Shown here piece by piece: positions 1 through 9,082 of a DNA stretch of 64,000 nucleotides. Numbering within the stretch: the stretch's first letter is position 1; each line of letters begins with the position of its first letter. The notes under the pieces were generated by a model, which did no database searches, was not told the DNA's origin, and worked only from the letters and a program-made list of their open reading frames with translations. Source of the DNA: Niastella populi (GTDB taxonomy: Bacteria > Bacteroidota > Bacteroidia > Chitinophagales > Chitinophagaceae); the NCBI RefSeq assembly GCF_002078015.1, contig NZ_LWBP01000013.1:1-64000 (forward strand). Reading direction: 5' to 3'. A program made the position numbers and the translations under genes.

Positions 1-31
1 AACACTTGCTAAACTAGCTATAAAGCGTAAA

Positions 32-331
32 ATGAATAATAATTCCACTCAATTAAGTGAAATTTTAGAGATTAAAAATTTACATAAAAAGTGGTATACA
101 TATCCCTATATTTTTTATCGAATTATTGATGATTCTAAAGAGAAAACAATCGCTTATAGAGGGTTGGAAATTGGAGAAGGTATAGCAAGTAAATATGAGC
201 TATTAAAGCCAGAAATTGCCCATACAGTTGCGACTTTGTTTATGCAATTAATAAGCCCAAATGGAGAAGATTTCAAACCAAACAGCGATGAGAATATTGA
301 TTTACTGTTAAAAAATTTATATGCAAATTGA
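32..331 (+). CDS. Hypothetical protein, possibly a C-terminal fragment
   Basis: Ninety-nine residues from the first in-window ATG. The ten codons before it are also open, so the true start may lie off the left edge. No domain recognised; it is AT-rich with a mixed charged/aromatic N-terminal half and no membrane segment or signal peptide. Its stop overlaps the start of the YhhQ-like transporter gene by 11 bases, which suggests the two are translated from one message. Function unknown. Confidence 0.55.
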   Translation: MNNNSTQLSEILEIKNLHKKWYTYPYIFYRIIDDSKEKTIAYRGLEIGEGIASKYELLKPEIAHTVATLFMQLISPNGEDFKPNSDENIDLLLKNLYAN

Positions 332-1007
332 AAAACGATATAAGTATTTAGGGTTTATTACTTGTTTGTATATTACATTTCAACTTGTTTCTGATGTTTC
401 TGCCGGTAAACTGATTGACTTTTTTACATTTCCTGTTTCTGTAACGGTACTTTTTTTTCCTATAACATATATTTTTTCTGATATTCTTACAGAAGTATAT
501 GGTTATGCAAATGCGAGGAATGTTTTATGGACTGTAATGATTAGTTCGATTCTCGCAGGTATAATTTATATGCTAGTTGTTGCATTAAATCCATCGAAAA
601 TATTTGATGCTAATGATGCTTATACCCGTGTTTTAGGGCAAGTGCCGAGAATTTTAATTGGCGGCTGGTTGGCTGTTTTTGCTGGTGATATAACTAATAA
701 TTTTATATTGGCTAAGTTAAAAATTGTTACTAGAGGTAAGTTCCTTTGGACACGAACAATCTCCTCAACTATTGCAGGCCAATTAGTAAATACATCCGTG
801 TTCTATATAATTGGCTTGTATGGTGTATTGCCTCTAAATGTTCTTTTAACTTCAATAATGTCTGGCTGGGTAATAAAAGTATTTGTTGAAATTGTATTTA
901 CACCAATTACATACTTTGTTGTCGCTAAACTTAAAACGGCTGAAGGAGTTGATTTTTATGATAAACATACAAACTTCAATCCCTTTACTTTCAAGCCACC
1001 CTTTTAG
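321..1007 (+). CDS. yhhQ: Queuosine precursor transporter, YhhQ/VUT family
   Basis: A 228-residue integral membrane protein with about six hydrophobic segments. Family hallmarks seen include the early SDIL-TEVYGY stretch (about residues 52-63) and a late GW-IKV-VEI-FTP-TY segment, with a C-terminal tail containing the TNFNPF motif common in Bacteroidota members. The family takes up 7-deazaguanine precursors (preQ0/preQ1) for tRNA queuosine; in islands, related genes can instead accompany 7-deazaguanine DNA-modification systems. Length is normal and the gene looks intact. It overlaps the upstream gene by 11 bases and meets the convergent resolvase gene tail to tail, overlapping by 4 bases. It is markedly AT-rich compared with chromosomal genes right of 22 kb, consistent with transferred cargo. 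Confidence 0.85.
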   Translation: MQIEKRYKYLGFITCLYITFQLVSDVSAGKLIDFFTFPVSVTVLFFPITYIFSDILTEVYGYANARNVLWTVMISSILAGIIYMLVVALNPSKIFDANDAYTRVLGQVPRILIGGWLAVFAGDITNNFILAKLKIVTRGKFLWTRTISSTIAGQLVNTSVFYIIGLYGVLPLNVLLTSIMSGWVIKVFVEIVFTPITYFVVAKLKTAEGVDFYDKHTNFNPFTFKPPF

Positions 1008-1642
1008 TCCAGTAATCGCCGCATCATATTCCATACACTTCTACCATGCCACTTGCCTCTATTATGAAACGTCGGTACTTTCCGCCTGTTTAATTCATCA
1101 GCTATTTTCCGAACACTTGTAATCCGCATATCACGTAGCTCTTCAAATGTAGGCTGCAGGGCTTTTGCAAACTTGTCTGCATCTCGTTTATTCTGCTCTG
1201 CCAGCACCTTTCCATGTTTGCCCAAGACAGTCCCCCGACGTTTTGTAGCTTGGAGCCCCTCTTTAGTGCGTATACTTATTTGATCCCGTTCAAACTCTGC
1301 AAACACCGCCAGCATGTGCAGCATGGTTTTGGAAGCATCCGGGTAGTCAGTAGCGACAAACTGCACCTTGCTTTCCATAAGACTGGAAATGAAGGCAACA
1401 TTCCGGGCAAGCCGGTCCAGTTTGGCAATCACAAGCACTGCATTTTGCTTTCGGCAAAAGGCTAGGGCCTCTAATAATTGCGGCCGGTTCGTGTGCTTTT
1501 TGCCGCTTTCAACTTCCGTAAACTCTTTGAGTACGTGCCATTTCTTAGCACTCACAAAGCTGTGTACCGCATCCTGTTGCACTTCCAGGCTCAGCTCCTG
1601 CTTGCCGGTGGACTTGCGGTAATAGGGACAGGCATATCTCAT
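1004..1642 (-). CDS. Small serine recombinase (resolvase/invertase family)
   Basis: About 212 residues from the preferred start at 1642; an upstream ATG at 1675 would add 11 residues, but the family normally begins right before the Tyr-x-Arg-x-Ser motif. The motif YYRKSTGKQ near residues 7-15 supplies the catalytic serine, and AKLDRLARN and AEFERDQISIRT are the later active-site and E-helix regions. The C-terminus (ADELNRRKVPT then GKWHGRSVWNM) is a helix-turn-helix DNA-binding part. It lacks the long C-terminal region of large serine integrases, so it should act as a resolvase or invertase. It is convergent with yhhQ and may mark an internal boundary of a composite island. I found no clear invertible repeats beside it. 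Confidence 0.85.
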   Translation of the reverse strand: MRYACPYYRKSTGKQELSLEVQQDAVHSFVSAKKWHVLKEFTEVESGKKHTNRPQLLEALAFCRKQNAVLVIAKLDRLARNVAFISSLMESKVQFVATDYPDASKTMLHMLAVFAEFERDQISIRTKEGLQATKRRGTVLGKHGKVLAEQNKRDADKFAKALQPTFEELRDMRITSVRKIADELNRRKVPTFHNRGKWHGRSVWNMMRRLLD

Positions 1643-1892
1643 GTGTAATTGCTCGTTTATATTGTTGATGGGCATACGAACAAATACTTTTCCACATTAT
1701 TGACAAAAAGTCAAGTTTTTGATCTAAGTCAAGCCTTGAGAATATTGGGGTTTCCAATTTGAATCCTTAACAAAACATCCAAAAATCGTTGGTGGGTATA
1801 CGTTCGTTTACACATCTACAAATATTTTTCCTTCCTATATTTATACTGTTCTTTCAAAACTTCTTTATACATCTGTTTTTTATGCTTACTAT

Positions 1893-2363
1893 ATGAGAAA
1901 AATAATACTCCCCGCCATTTGTCTCGTGCTGTTGTATGCATGTTCGAAAAGCGGCAGCACTCTCTCAAAAGCAGAGCTGCTCACCGCTAAGCCCTGGAAA
2001 ATAGTAGCCGATTCAATTCTCCCAGGACGATATCTGAACGGTCAACTTATTACAGATATGTACAGCACGTATAAAGCATGCGAGAGAGACAACTACTATG
2101 TATTCAGCAAAGACGGCACTCTTGAAGCAAACAATGGCACATTAAAGTGCGCCCCGGCAGACTACCAATCTCTGAAGCTAACGTGGTTTTTACAAAGCGG
2201 GGAAACAAAGTTATCAATTTCGCCAGATCAAGTATTCATCACTGGCTTGGGTAGCTTATGCGACATTATAGAACTCAACGCGCAGGAAATGGTTTTGCGC
2301 TGGTATGATAAAGACAATACCGGTACCGTTACCAGAGTGCATACACTTACTCTCCGACACTGA
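1893..2363 (+). CDS. Lipoprotein, lipocalin-like small secreted protein
   Basis: A 156-residue protein with a lipoprotein signal (LVLLYAC, cysteine at about 16), so it should be lipid-anchored in the periplasm or on the outer membrane. After the signal comes a Ser/Gly linker and a compact beta-rich domain with KPWKIVAD near the start and YYVFSKDGTLEANNG, a pattern seen in lipocalin-like Bacteroidota lipoproteins that often sit near nutrient-uptake genes. Two cysteine pairs in the mature part may form disulfides. It stands alone with about 250 bases of gene-free DNA upstream. Function unknown; the fold assignment is from pattern only. Confidence 0.7.
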   Translation: MRKIILPAICLVLLYACSKSGSTLSKAELLTAKPWKIVADSILPGRYLNGQLITDMYSTYKACERDNYYVFSKDGTLEANNGTLKCAPADYQSLKLTWFLQSGETKLSISPDQVFITGLGSLCDIIELNAQEMVLRWYDKDNTGTVTRVHTLTLRH

Positions 2364-2750
2364 AAGAACTGTAGAAATGAAGAATTATGTAGATATGGTA
2401 AGCATTGTTAATTTTAAGACGATGTATCATAAACCTAAGTAGGCAGATATTTATCAATATATAAGATAGCTCCAATCATTTCCTTGGAAGCTTATGGCAA
2501 AATCTATTCGTTGCTCAAATTTATTATAGTTATTTTTTGTCATATCAGCCAATGAGTTGTTTTATATATAAGTATCCAGCCCAACAAACTAAAAGATCAG
2601 TCCCTCCAAAGAACTCAGCTTACCTATGTATGTCTTTAGATCCGAGCCTATAAAAAACTAAGGTAAGCTCTCCGTATGTTGTTAAACTCAGCAACGTATT
2701 GTAAAACTTAGAGTTTTCTTGCTTTTGAGCAACAAAGCAAGACACAGCGT
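2364..2750. other. Gene-free AT-rich stretch with two inverted repeats
   Basis: No coding frame of note. Two inverted repeats precede the next gene: 9-base arms AGCTTACCT (2617-2625) and AGGTAAGCT (2661-2669), and 8-base arms CTTGCTTT (2718-2725) and AAAGCAAG (2734-2741), the latter ending nine bases before the ATG at 2751. They may be leader structures or operators. Confidence 0.5.
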
Positions 2751-3074
2751 ATGAAACAAACGAAATCTTTGTCAGTGTTAATTTTTTGGGTAACTGTTGT
2801 CGTTATGTTCTGCGTTATGCCAGCATTCACAGATCAATCAATTAGTAAGAAGAAGAGGACAGATTGGACAAACTACTTTTGGTTCAGCGCTAATGGAACT
2901 TATTTGCGGCAGAATTTGGTCGATGACGAGATCGACTTGACCGGCCTGGATGAATTTCCGTATGCTCCGTACACGGTTCGTGAAAAAGGGTATACGCCTG
3001 CAAATGTCAGCGGAAATCCGCCGGCGCCAATTAATCCATATTACGTAAGTAAATGGCTGTATTCGCACCCATAA
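2751..3074 (+). CDS. Small secreted protein of unknown function
   Basis: A 107-residue protein with an N-terminal hydrophobic signal segment (about residues 8-27, KSLSVLIFWVTVVVMFC followed by Ala-rich cleavage region), then a short polar, proline- and tyrosine-rich tail with several Asn/Gly turns. No known domain. It is convergent with the SusC-like receptor gene, with only 19 bases between the two stop codons, so a shared terminator or antisense relation is possible. Similar short exported proteins are scattered in Bacteroidota genomes, but I cannot name a family. Confidence 0.55.
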   Translation: MKQTKSLSVLIFWVTVVVMFCVMPAFTDQSISKKKRTDWTNYFWFSANGTYLRQNLVDDEIDLTGLDEFPYAPYTVREKGYTPANVSGNPPAPINPYYVSKWLYSHP

Positions 3075-3093
3075 TTCGTATATGCAAGAAGTC

Positions 3094-6000
3094 CTACAAA
3101 CTGAGATGCACGCCAAGCACATATGTTTTCAATGGTGGTAATGAGTTTAATTCCTGAGTTTCAGGATCCATAAGTTTGTACTTTGTAATAACAGCAGAAT
3201 TAGTTGCCTGAAAATATAAACTGGCGCTCTTTAAATGTGGCTTCAACAACCATTTGGGAGGGAAATCGAATGAAAGGGTAATGTTTTTTACTCTTATAAA
3301 AGAAGCGTCGGCAAATCGCGCATCAGATTGTTGCATGTTTTGGTATGCATCATACGCCAAACTGTTACTGCCTGTAGTGTACAGTTGAAACACAGACTTG
3401 TCGCCAGGTTTTTGCCACCGATTTAATACTTGTGTGGGTTGGTTTGCCATCGCAGTTCCTGGAGGAGCTATTTTATAAATCTTATAAATGTAGCTGTAAC
3501 CTTGTTGTATTCTTCCTTCTAATAAAGAACCCAAATGCCAGTTTTTATACGATAAATTTAAGCTTAGCCCTCCATATGCTTTGGGATCAAGGTTGCCGGA
3601 CATAGAATAATCGTCAGAAAAATTAAGCTTTTGATCTCCATTTTTATCCTCAAAGCTAAAAATCCCATTGTTAGGATTAACCCCTAACGAATGATACCCC
3701 TGCTGCATCGTTAAAGATTCTCCTTCTTTGAAAAGAAGTTTATAGGGCGAATCTTGAAGCTCAGGAAATGATATCAGTTTATTACGTGGAATCGTTAGGG
3801 CGACATTGGTTGACCAACCAAATTTTTTCTTGTCATCACTTTTAAATTGCAACACAAATTCAAAGCCTGAATTTTGAACTATGGCCGGCCAGTTAGTTAC
3901 AATGGAACTGTTTGAGCCATTTCGGCTAGGCATAGTAATAAGCTGGTTACTGCTTCTATTTCGAAAGTAATCAACGGAAAAATACATTCGATCCTGAAAT
4001 AGTCCTAGTTCTAGACCACAGTTCAATTTCCAGGTCTTTTCCCATTCGAGTTTGGAGTGGTCATTATTGCTTGTGTTGGAACTATTCCTACTAAGGCCAT
4101 CAAAATATTGATAGTCTCCAATTGGATCGCCACCAGTAGTACCTACGCTTGCGCGAATCTTTCCAAAGCTTAAGTATTGGCTTTTTTCTATCAAAAAAGG
4201 CTCGTTTGTAAATATCCATCCAATGCCAATGGCTCCAAACTGCCCGATTCGGGTTGTCCATTCTTGCCGGTCTGATGCTTCTATTCTACTTGTGAAGTTT
4301 GCAATATATTTATCTGACCATATATAGCTCACGCGCCCAAACATCGCTCTATAGCTATATTTATTTTGAAGGGGAGGTGCATAGTTAATATTGGCTGCTG
4401 CTGTTGGGTTGCGATAGTCGTCGTCATTCGTGTAACCTGATGCAGTATACCGGCTATTGTTGTTTATTATTTTCTGAAAGGACGAACCAATGAGTACAGT
4501 TAATTTTCCTTTCCCTAGATACTGATAATATTCAAGCTGAGGTTCCGCGATAAAGCTTTTATAAGCAGATTCGCCGAAGAAAGCAGTACCTGTATCGCCC
4601 GCGTTGTAGGGGTTTAATGATTTAATCGGGATAATGCTTGTTTCTGAAGAGCCAATCTTGTTATACCCGATAGTGGCTTTGATAGTAAGGTTACTTGAGA
4701 TTCGATAGTTTAGAAATAAACTGGCGAGTGAATTTTCTGTCCGAGCACAATAGGGTTGGTATAGCAGAGCAAGAGGATTACTATAGGGAAAGCTTGGGTG
4801 GCCCCAGTTCAGTTTGCCGGTGCCGTCGAATAACTGTGGTGAATGGGGAGGTAATATCAAGGTGGTAGTTAGGTCAGTTAAAATTAAACTGGTCGCATCA
4901 TTACAATAGCTGCCCGACCAAGTTGTTGTCAGTCTGCGGTTTGGTGATTTATAAGTAATCCGGAAATGCAAATTGCCCCGATCTTCTCCCAGATTTCCTG
5001 GAAATACCGTTGTTTGCTGATGGTAGTTTCCACTTAAATAATAGTGTATATTTTTCGACCCACTGGAAATGGAAATGCCGGCGTATTGGCTTTTGGCTGA
5101 ACTTCCCAATAGAACTTTATTGAAATCTATATACTGACTTGCATCTAACAGCAACAAGTCTTTGTCTGTGCTAGATAAGCTTTGATTATCATTCCGCAAT
5201 GCTTCTTGTCTCATTTGAATATACTGTTCCGTGTTTAACATTTTAGGGCGTCTTGTGAGCGTGCCTATGCCGGTTTGTATATCCGCGGAAATAGATAAAC
5301 TGCCAGGCTTCCCCTGTTTGCTTGTTATTAAAACTACTCCCTTTGCACCGCGACTTCCATAGATTGCGGTTCCGTCAGCATCTTTGAGAACTTCTACACT
5401 TTCAATGTCATTTACATCCACATTCACCAAAGGACTTCTGCCATAAGATCCTAAGGCTGAGCCAGAACTGAGAACCTGTAAGCTATTATTGTTAGCGGCA
5501 AAAGGAACTCCATCGATAACATATAAAGGATCATTAAGAGGGAGTCTTCCGCGCTTGGTTCCGATGGAGCTCTGTCCTTGTACTTGAGTTTTTATAAAAG
5601 AAGAGGGTAATCCATTGGTTTGTGTAACTAATAATCCCGGCACACGACCTGATAGTAAGGAAGGAAAGCCATTCCAGATTGGGGTCTGAAATTCTTTAGC
5701 GCTTATTTTGGTAACATTGCTTGTATTCAGTCTTCTGGTAGTTTTTCCATATCCTAATTTTATAATCACATCCAGGGCCCGGTGATCAGGCTTCAATGAC
5801 AAAGTCAATAACGGTATTTGCGGCACTATGTTTACAATGGTGTCAACTGTGTGATAACCGGGGGCAGACACAATAATCCTGGCATTTGAATCTGGGAGAT
5901 ATAAATCATTTCCTCTAACTTGGGAATAAACAATCTTAGAATTATTCCACACCTTAACTTCATACTCTTGCAAAGTTTCTCCATCTTCGTTTACAGCTTT

Positions 6001-6348
6001 GAATGGTATTTTTACCTGAGGCTTCCTTTTACTATTATTTCTAGATTCTATTTTCGTAATCGTAATTACTGTAGGATCAAATTCACACGTTAATGGTTTA
6101 TTTCTAAAGCATTTTTCTAAAACCGTTTTTACCTTTACGTTTTTTTCATGTAAAGTAACTTTTCCAACAATTTGTAGAATTGCCCTATCATAATTGAAGC
6201 TATAGCCAGTTTGTCTTTTAATTTCCTCAAGTACTTGCTCGAAATCAGCATTCGTTACGTTTATGGTGACTCTGTCATGGATAGTTTGGTTGGGTGACTT
6301 AAATGAAAGTACGAATAGAGTCAGAGTTAACATTAGAGCAATATTCAT
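3094..6348 (-). CDS. SusC/RagA-like TonB-dependent receptor with STN domain
   Basis: A 1084-residue outer-membrane receptor. In order: a short signal peptide; an STN (secretin/TonB N-terminal) domain at about residues 25-75, which in this family talks to a FecR anti-sigma factor; a carboxypeptidase-like beta-sandwich at about 110-190; a plug with LSGRVPGLLVTQTNG, PLYVIDGVPF and DADGTAIYGSRGAKGVVLITSKQ at about 225-345; then the long barrel. It starts four bases inside the end of the FecR-like gene, so the two are coupled. No SusD lipoprotein gene follows, which is unusual for a SusC-type protein and leaves the substrate open; signalling through STN is likely. The family imports oligosaccharides, peptides or chelates with TonB energy. 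Confidence 0.9.
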   Translation of the reverse strand: MNIALMLTLTLFVLSFKSPNQTIHDRVTINVTNADFEQVLEEIKRQTGYSFNYDRAILQIVGKVTLHEKNVKVKTVLEKCFRNKPLTCEFDPTVITITKIESRNNSKRKPQVKIPFKAVNEDGETLQEYEVKVWNNSKIVYSQVRGNDLYLPDSNARIIVSAPGYHTVDTIVNIVPQIPLLTLSLKPDHRALDVIIKLGYGKTTRRLNTSNVTKISAKEFQTPIWNGFPSLLSGRVPGLLVTQTNGLPSSFIKTQVQGQSSIGTKRGRLPLNDPLYVIDGVPFAANNNSLQVLSSGSALGSYGRSPLVNVDVNDIESVEVLKDADGTAIYGSRGAKGVVLITSKQGKPGSLSISADIQTGIGTLTRRPKMLNTEQYIQMRQEALRNDNQSLSSTDKDLLLLDASQYIDFNKVLLGSSAKSQYAGISISSGSKNIHYYLSGNYHQQTTVFPGNLGEDRGNLHFRITYKSPNRRLTTTWSGSYCNDATSLILTDLTTTLILPPHSPQLFDGTGKLNWGHPSFPYSNPLALLYQPYCARTENSLASLFLNYRISSNLTIKATIGYNKIGSSETSIIPIKSLNPYNAGDTGTAFFGESAYKSFIAEPQLEYYQYLGKGKLTVLIGSSFQKIINNNSRYTASGYTNDDDYRNPTAAANINYAPPLQNKYSYRAMFGRVSYIWSDKYIANFTSRIEASDRQEWTTRIGQFGAIGIGWIFTNEPFLIEKSQYLSFGKIRASVGTTGGDPIGDYQYFDGLSRNSSNTSNNDHSKLEWEKTWKLNCGLELGLFQDRMYFSVDYFRNRSSNQLITMPSRNGSNSSIVTNWPAIVQNSGFEFVLQFKSDDKKKFGWSTNVALTIPRNKLISFPELQDSPYKLLFKEGESLTMQQGYHSLGVNPNNGIFSFEDKNGDQKLNFSDDYSMSGNLDPKAYGGLSLNLSYKNWHLGSLLEGRIQQGYSYIYKIYKIAPPGTAMANQPTQVLNRWQKPGDKSVFQLYTTGSNSLAYDAYQNMQQSDARFADASFIRVKNITLSFDFPPKWLLKPHLKSASLYFQATNSAVITKYKLMDPETQELNSLPPLKTYVLGVHLSL

Positions 6349-7586
6349 GGCAATGGTGAATATTTTTTAACAATTGCAATTTTTCCGTCAATCGTGTAGT
6401 TGGCCACCTTTAATTTTCTAATAAATTCTAGAGCTTCTCGGGCAGTCTTTTGAGGAGGAATCGTAATGGTCAGCTCATTATCGAATGTTTCATTACAGAT
6501 TATTGTTACGCCATACAACCTTTCTATCTCTTTCAGCACTTCTTGAACTGATGCATTTTTATATTTTATTGACATCTTCCAAGCAACGGCCTTTTTTACA
6601 TTTATTTGTTTGGGACTTGTTAGTTCACCCCGGTCGTTTAAAGTGATCTCTTGGCCAGGAACTAATTTGCGTACAACTGTATCCTTTATAGCTTCAATCT
6701 GCCCTTCAATTAGCGTTGTCCTAACGGTGCCGTTGTTCTTATCAGCGGTCACATTAAATTCTGTTCCAGTTACTTTTATTTCCATTGAATTGGCTTTGAC
6801 AAAAAATGGAACTTTAGAAACATCAATAAGGTATTGTGGCTTCACTTTGAAATATGCTTCCCCAGACAATTCAACCCTTCGAGCATTGGTTACATATGGG
6901 GAAGAAAATTGTAATGTTGATTTTTCGTTGAGTGTTATTTCGGTGCCATCTGGCAGTGTTACATGAATTTTATAATTCGGGGGGCTTGTAATTGAGTTTT
7001 CCATAAAGAAAAAGAAGGGAAATGTGAAGGCGTCAAATTTGCCAAATCCCGGAATAGTATCGAATTTAATGTGTCGGTTTGCATATGTGATTTGCAAATG
7101 CCCAATACGTAAAGGCTGGATACTTGATAATGTATTTAAGTCGATGATTGCTCCATTCCATAATCGAACAAAAGGAATTGCAAGCAAATTACTGGAAACG
7201 GAAATTTGTTTTCCTGCTTCTTTAGGGCGGTCTTGCGAATCTTTTGTTTTTAAAGTGTATTTATGATCAAAGCTGTTTTTAATTATGTAAGCATATAAAG
7301 CAACTGACAGGAGTAAAAGGATGATTGCTGCTGCAATAACCTCTTGATATGTGAACTTAATTTTCCGGCTTTGCTTTTCGCGAGAGGGGGCGACAATTTT
7401 TTGCCAAACAGCTGCCTTGTCAATTTTGGCAATCGTTTCCTGATATCCATTGGCCGTTACGCGATTAAAAAAATCTCTGTTCTCTTGTGATTGCTCTAGC
7501 CATTCTTGCAATTCTTCTTGCTCATGGTCCTGCAAGTTGTTTTTTTGGTATCTAAAAATTAATAGTGCAATTTTATTAGCTTCCAC
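6345..7586 (-). CDS. FecR-family anti-sigma factor
   Basis: A 413-residue single-pass inner-membrane protein. Residues 1-80 form the cytoplasmic part that binds the sigma factor; a membrane segment runs at about 82-101. The periplasmic FecR domain (VTLPDGTEITLNEKSTLQF through GEAYFKVK and GTEFNVTA) spans about 200-310. A C-terminal STN-like/DUF4974 domain (KNASVQEVLKEIERLYGVTI) lies at about 345-405. The family holds its ECF sigma factor inactive until the partner receptor signals. It overlaps the receptor gene by four bases and follows the sigma gene by 70 bases. Somewhat longer than usual, with a phenylalanine-rich insert (FTFPFFFF) before the FecR domain. Confidence 0.9.
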   Translation of the reverse strand: MEANKIALLIFRYQKNNLQDHEQEELQEWLEQSQENRDFFNRVTANGYQETIAKIDKAAVWQKIVAPSREKQSRKIKFTYQEVIAAAIILLLLSVALYAYIIKNSFDHKYTLKTKDSQDRPKEAGKQISVSSNLLAIPFVRLWNGAIIDLNTLSSIQPLRIGHLQITYANRHIKFDTIPGFGKFDAFTFPFFFFMENSITSPPNYKIHVTLPDGTEITLNEKSTLQFSSPYVTNARRVELSGEAYFKVKPQYLIDVSKVPFFVKANSMEIKVTGTEFNVTADKNNGTVRTTLIEGQIEAIKDTVVRKLVPGQEITLNDRGELTSPKQINVKKAVAWKMSIKYKNASVQEVLKEIERLYGVTIICNETFDNELTITIPPQKTAREALEFIRKLKVANYTIDGKIAIVKKYSPLP

Positions 7587-7656
7587 TTTGATGAAATTTA
7601 GATAAGAATAAAGTTTAATGATTAATGGTATGGAATGCAGCCATTTAAAAGAACTG

Positions 7657-8175
7657 TCAAGCTGAGAAGCCCCATCCTGATTTAAACAAGGCGTTGCGTA
7701 TTTTTTTTATTGCAATGCTTTTATGAGTTCGATATGTAGACCTACTTATCCCCATTATTTCTGCCGCTATTTTTGTTTCGACACCTGAAAAAAAAAGATT
7801 GAAGGCGACCTTTTCCTTTTCCGTAAAGTTGGGATTGACTTTATTCATTAGGTCATGCAACTCTTTTTCAATCATTATCTCTTCAACGCTCCGCTCGAAA
7901 TTTTGGATATTATTTGGTGTCTTATCGGAGGATTCATATTTGTCATCCTTTTCCTGAAAATGAACAATACATCCTTCCAGAGTTTTCGTAAGTACTAATT
8001 CTACTAGTTTTTCCATAGGCATATTCTCTATGCCTTTCGCTTCGTGATATAAATACCTGAATGCGTCAGTGACTATATCTCTTGCCTTATCTATGTCGCC
8101 AACTTTGTTAACTATGTAATTACAAAGAGGCTCAAAGTAGCTCTCAAAAAGCTCTTTTAATTTCTTTTGTTTCAT
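7657..8175 (-). CDS. ECF sigma factor, FecI-like
   Basis: About 172 residues from the chosen ATG at 8175; an in-frame ATG at 8223 would add 16 residues unlike the family. Region 2 is seen in FESYFEPLCNYIVNKVGDIDKARDIVTDAFRYLY-type sequence near the N-terminus. Region 4 helix-turn-helix is TEKEKVAFNLFF to IAAEIMGISRSTYRTHKSIAIKKIR. It should direct RNA polymerase to the promoter of the receptor and its own operon when released by the FecR-like protein just downstream. Region 2 is divergent from standard members. AT-rich like the rest of this part of the island. Confidence 0.85.
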   Translation of the reverse strand: MKQKKLKELFESYFEPLCNYIVNKVGDIDKARDIVTDAFRYLYHEAKGIENMPMEKLVELVLTKTLEGCIVHFQEKDDKYESSDKTPNNIQNFERSVEEIMIEKELHDLMNKVNPNFTEKEKVAFNLFFSGVETKIAAEIMGISRSTYRTHKSIAIKKIRNALFKSGWGFSA

Positions 8176-8659
8176 AAAAATCAAAGCCATAACTGGTTCA
8201 TAAAGCGAGTGCACTGAAACCACTGTTTTTAAGGTTCCTTGGGCACCAGAGTTTTTAAGGGGTACGGGGCTACTAATGACGAAACAATGCAGTTGGAACT
8301 AATTAGCTGATATGATATTAAAACAGTAGATTTTATATTTTAGACTAAAGAGAATTTCAACTATATTTTTACTAACAGGACTAGACACGTGCAGATAAGT
8401 AAAGAAGAAACATTTATCAATCTTCAGAAAAATCATGAAAGCCTTTCTGGATAAGGATTTGGGGGAAAATCATCCTTAATTTATTAAAAAAAAGAGTTCA
8501 AGAAAAACTGTAAAAAAAGTGCAAGTTTTCTTGAAGTTTTTAGATGTTAACACTCGTTAGTTTCGTTCCTTTTTTTGCTAAATTGGCGCCTCATTAAAAT
8601 TGCCCCGTTTGGGGCAATTCGCATAATGGACATACTGGACTCTTCCCGGGAAAATTTCA
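8176..8659. other. Gene-free AT-rich stretch with hairpins
   Basis: Nothing coding recognised. Inverted repeat arms TTCAAGAAAA (8497-8506) and TTTTCTTGAA (8526-8535). A perfect 9-bp hairpin AATTGCCCC/GGGGCAATT with loop GTTT lies at 8598-8619, about 40 bases before the mini-gene at 8660. Confidence 0.5.
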
Positions 8660-8803
8660 ATGATGAAGTCCATTAAAAAAAGGAGTAAGCTCCGCAAAAT
8701 GAAAAAGAATCGTAAACTGGGAACTGAGGATCTTACCCTTATTCTTAAAATTGCGATTCAACTTGTAACACTAGCCTCTATTCTGTCCAATGGTTGCTCG
8801 TGA
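8660..8803 (+). CDS. Small basic/hydrophobic protein, smalltalk-like
   Basis: Forty-seven residues from the ATG at 8660, or 34 from an internal ATG at 8699 (MKKNRKLG). The N-terminal half is very Lys/Arg-rich. The C-terminal half is a hydrophobic helix (LILKIAIQLVTLASIL) ending NGCS. Size and layout recall the short smalltalk proteins of Bacteroidota, a family of unknown function named only by its small size; this likeness is from memory. A strong terminator begins 11 bases after the stop and a perfect hairpin lies upstream, so this looks like an independent transcription unit. Confidence 0.5.
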   Translation: MMKSIKKRSKLRKMKKNRKLGTEDLTLILKIAIQLVTLASILSNGCS

Positions 8804-8814
8804 AGCAAGCTTAG

Positions 8815-8843
8815 GCCAGCTTTCAAGCTGGCTTTTTTTTTTT
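8815..8843 (+). terminator. Rho-independent terminator after the mini-gene
   Basis: Arms GCCAGCTT (8815-8822) and AAGCTGGC (8825-8832) pair perfectly and are followed by eleven T residues. Classic intrinsic terminator on the plus strand. Confidence 0.85.
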
Positions 8844-9082
8844 CAACGAGGTCGCTTACCTTTCAAAGATAAATTATTTATTGACATTAGTAGACTCTTT
8901 AAGCAGAGTCTTATTGCGTATCTGGTACATTTTTCCTATGCTTTGATTTGCAATTTCGTGGTTTCTGCAAGGGCCACTTTGAAAGATTGATTACTACCAA
9001 AAGTTGAATAGCGGGCCGATTAATCAGTAAGCTATCCAGACTTCTAGGTGAATGCAATCGACAAATACATCCATATAAAACA

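Noticed and set aside
1676-1892. Invertible promoter beside the small recombinase
   Set aside because: Only weak, short inverted similarities (around ATACGAAC and GTTCGT); arms too short and imperfect to support inversion.
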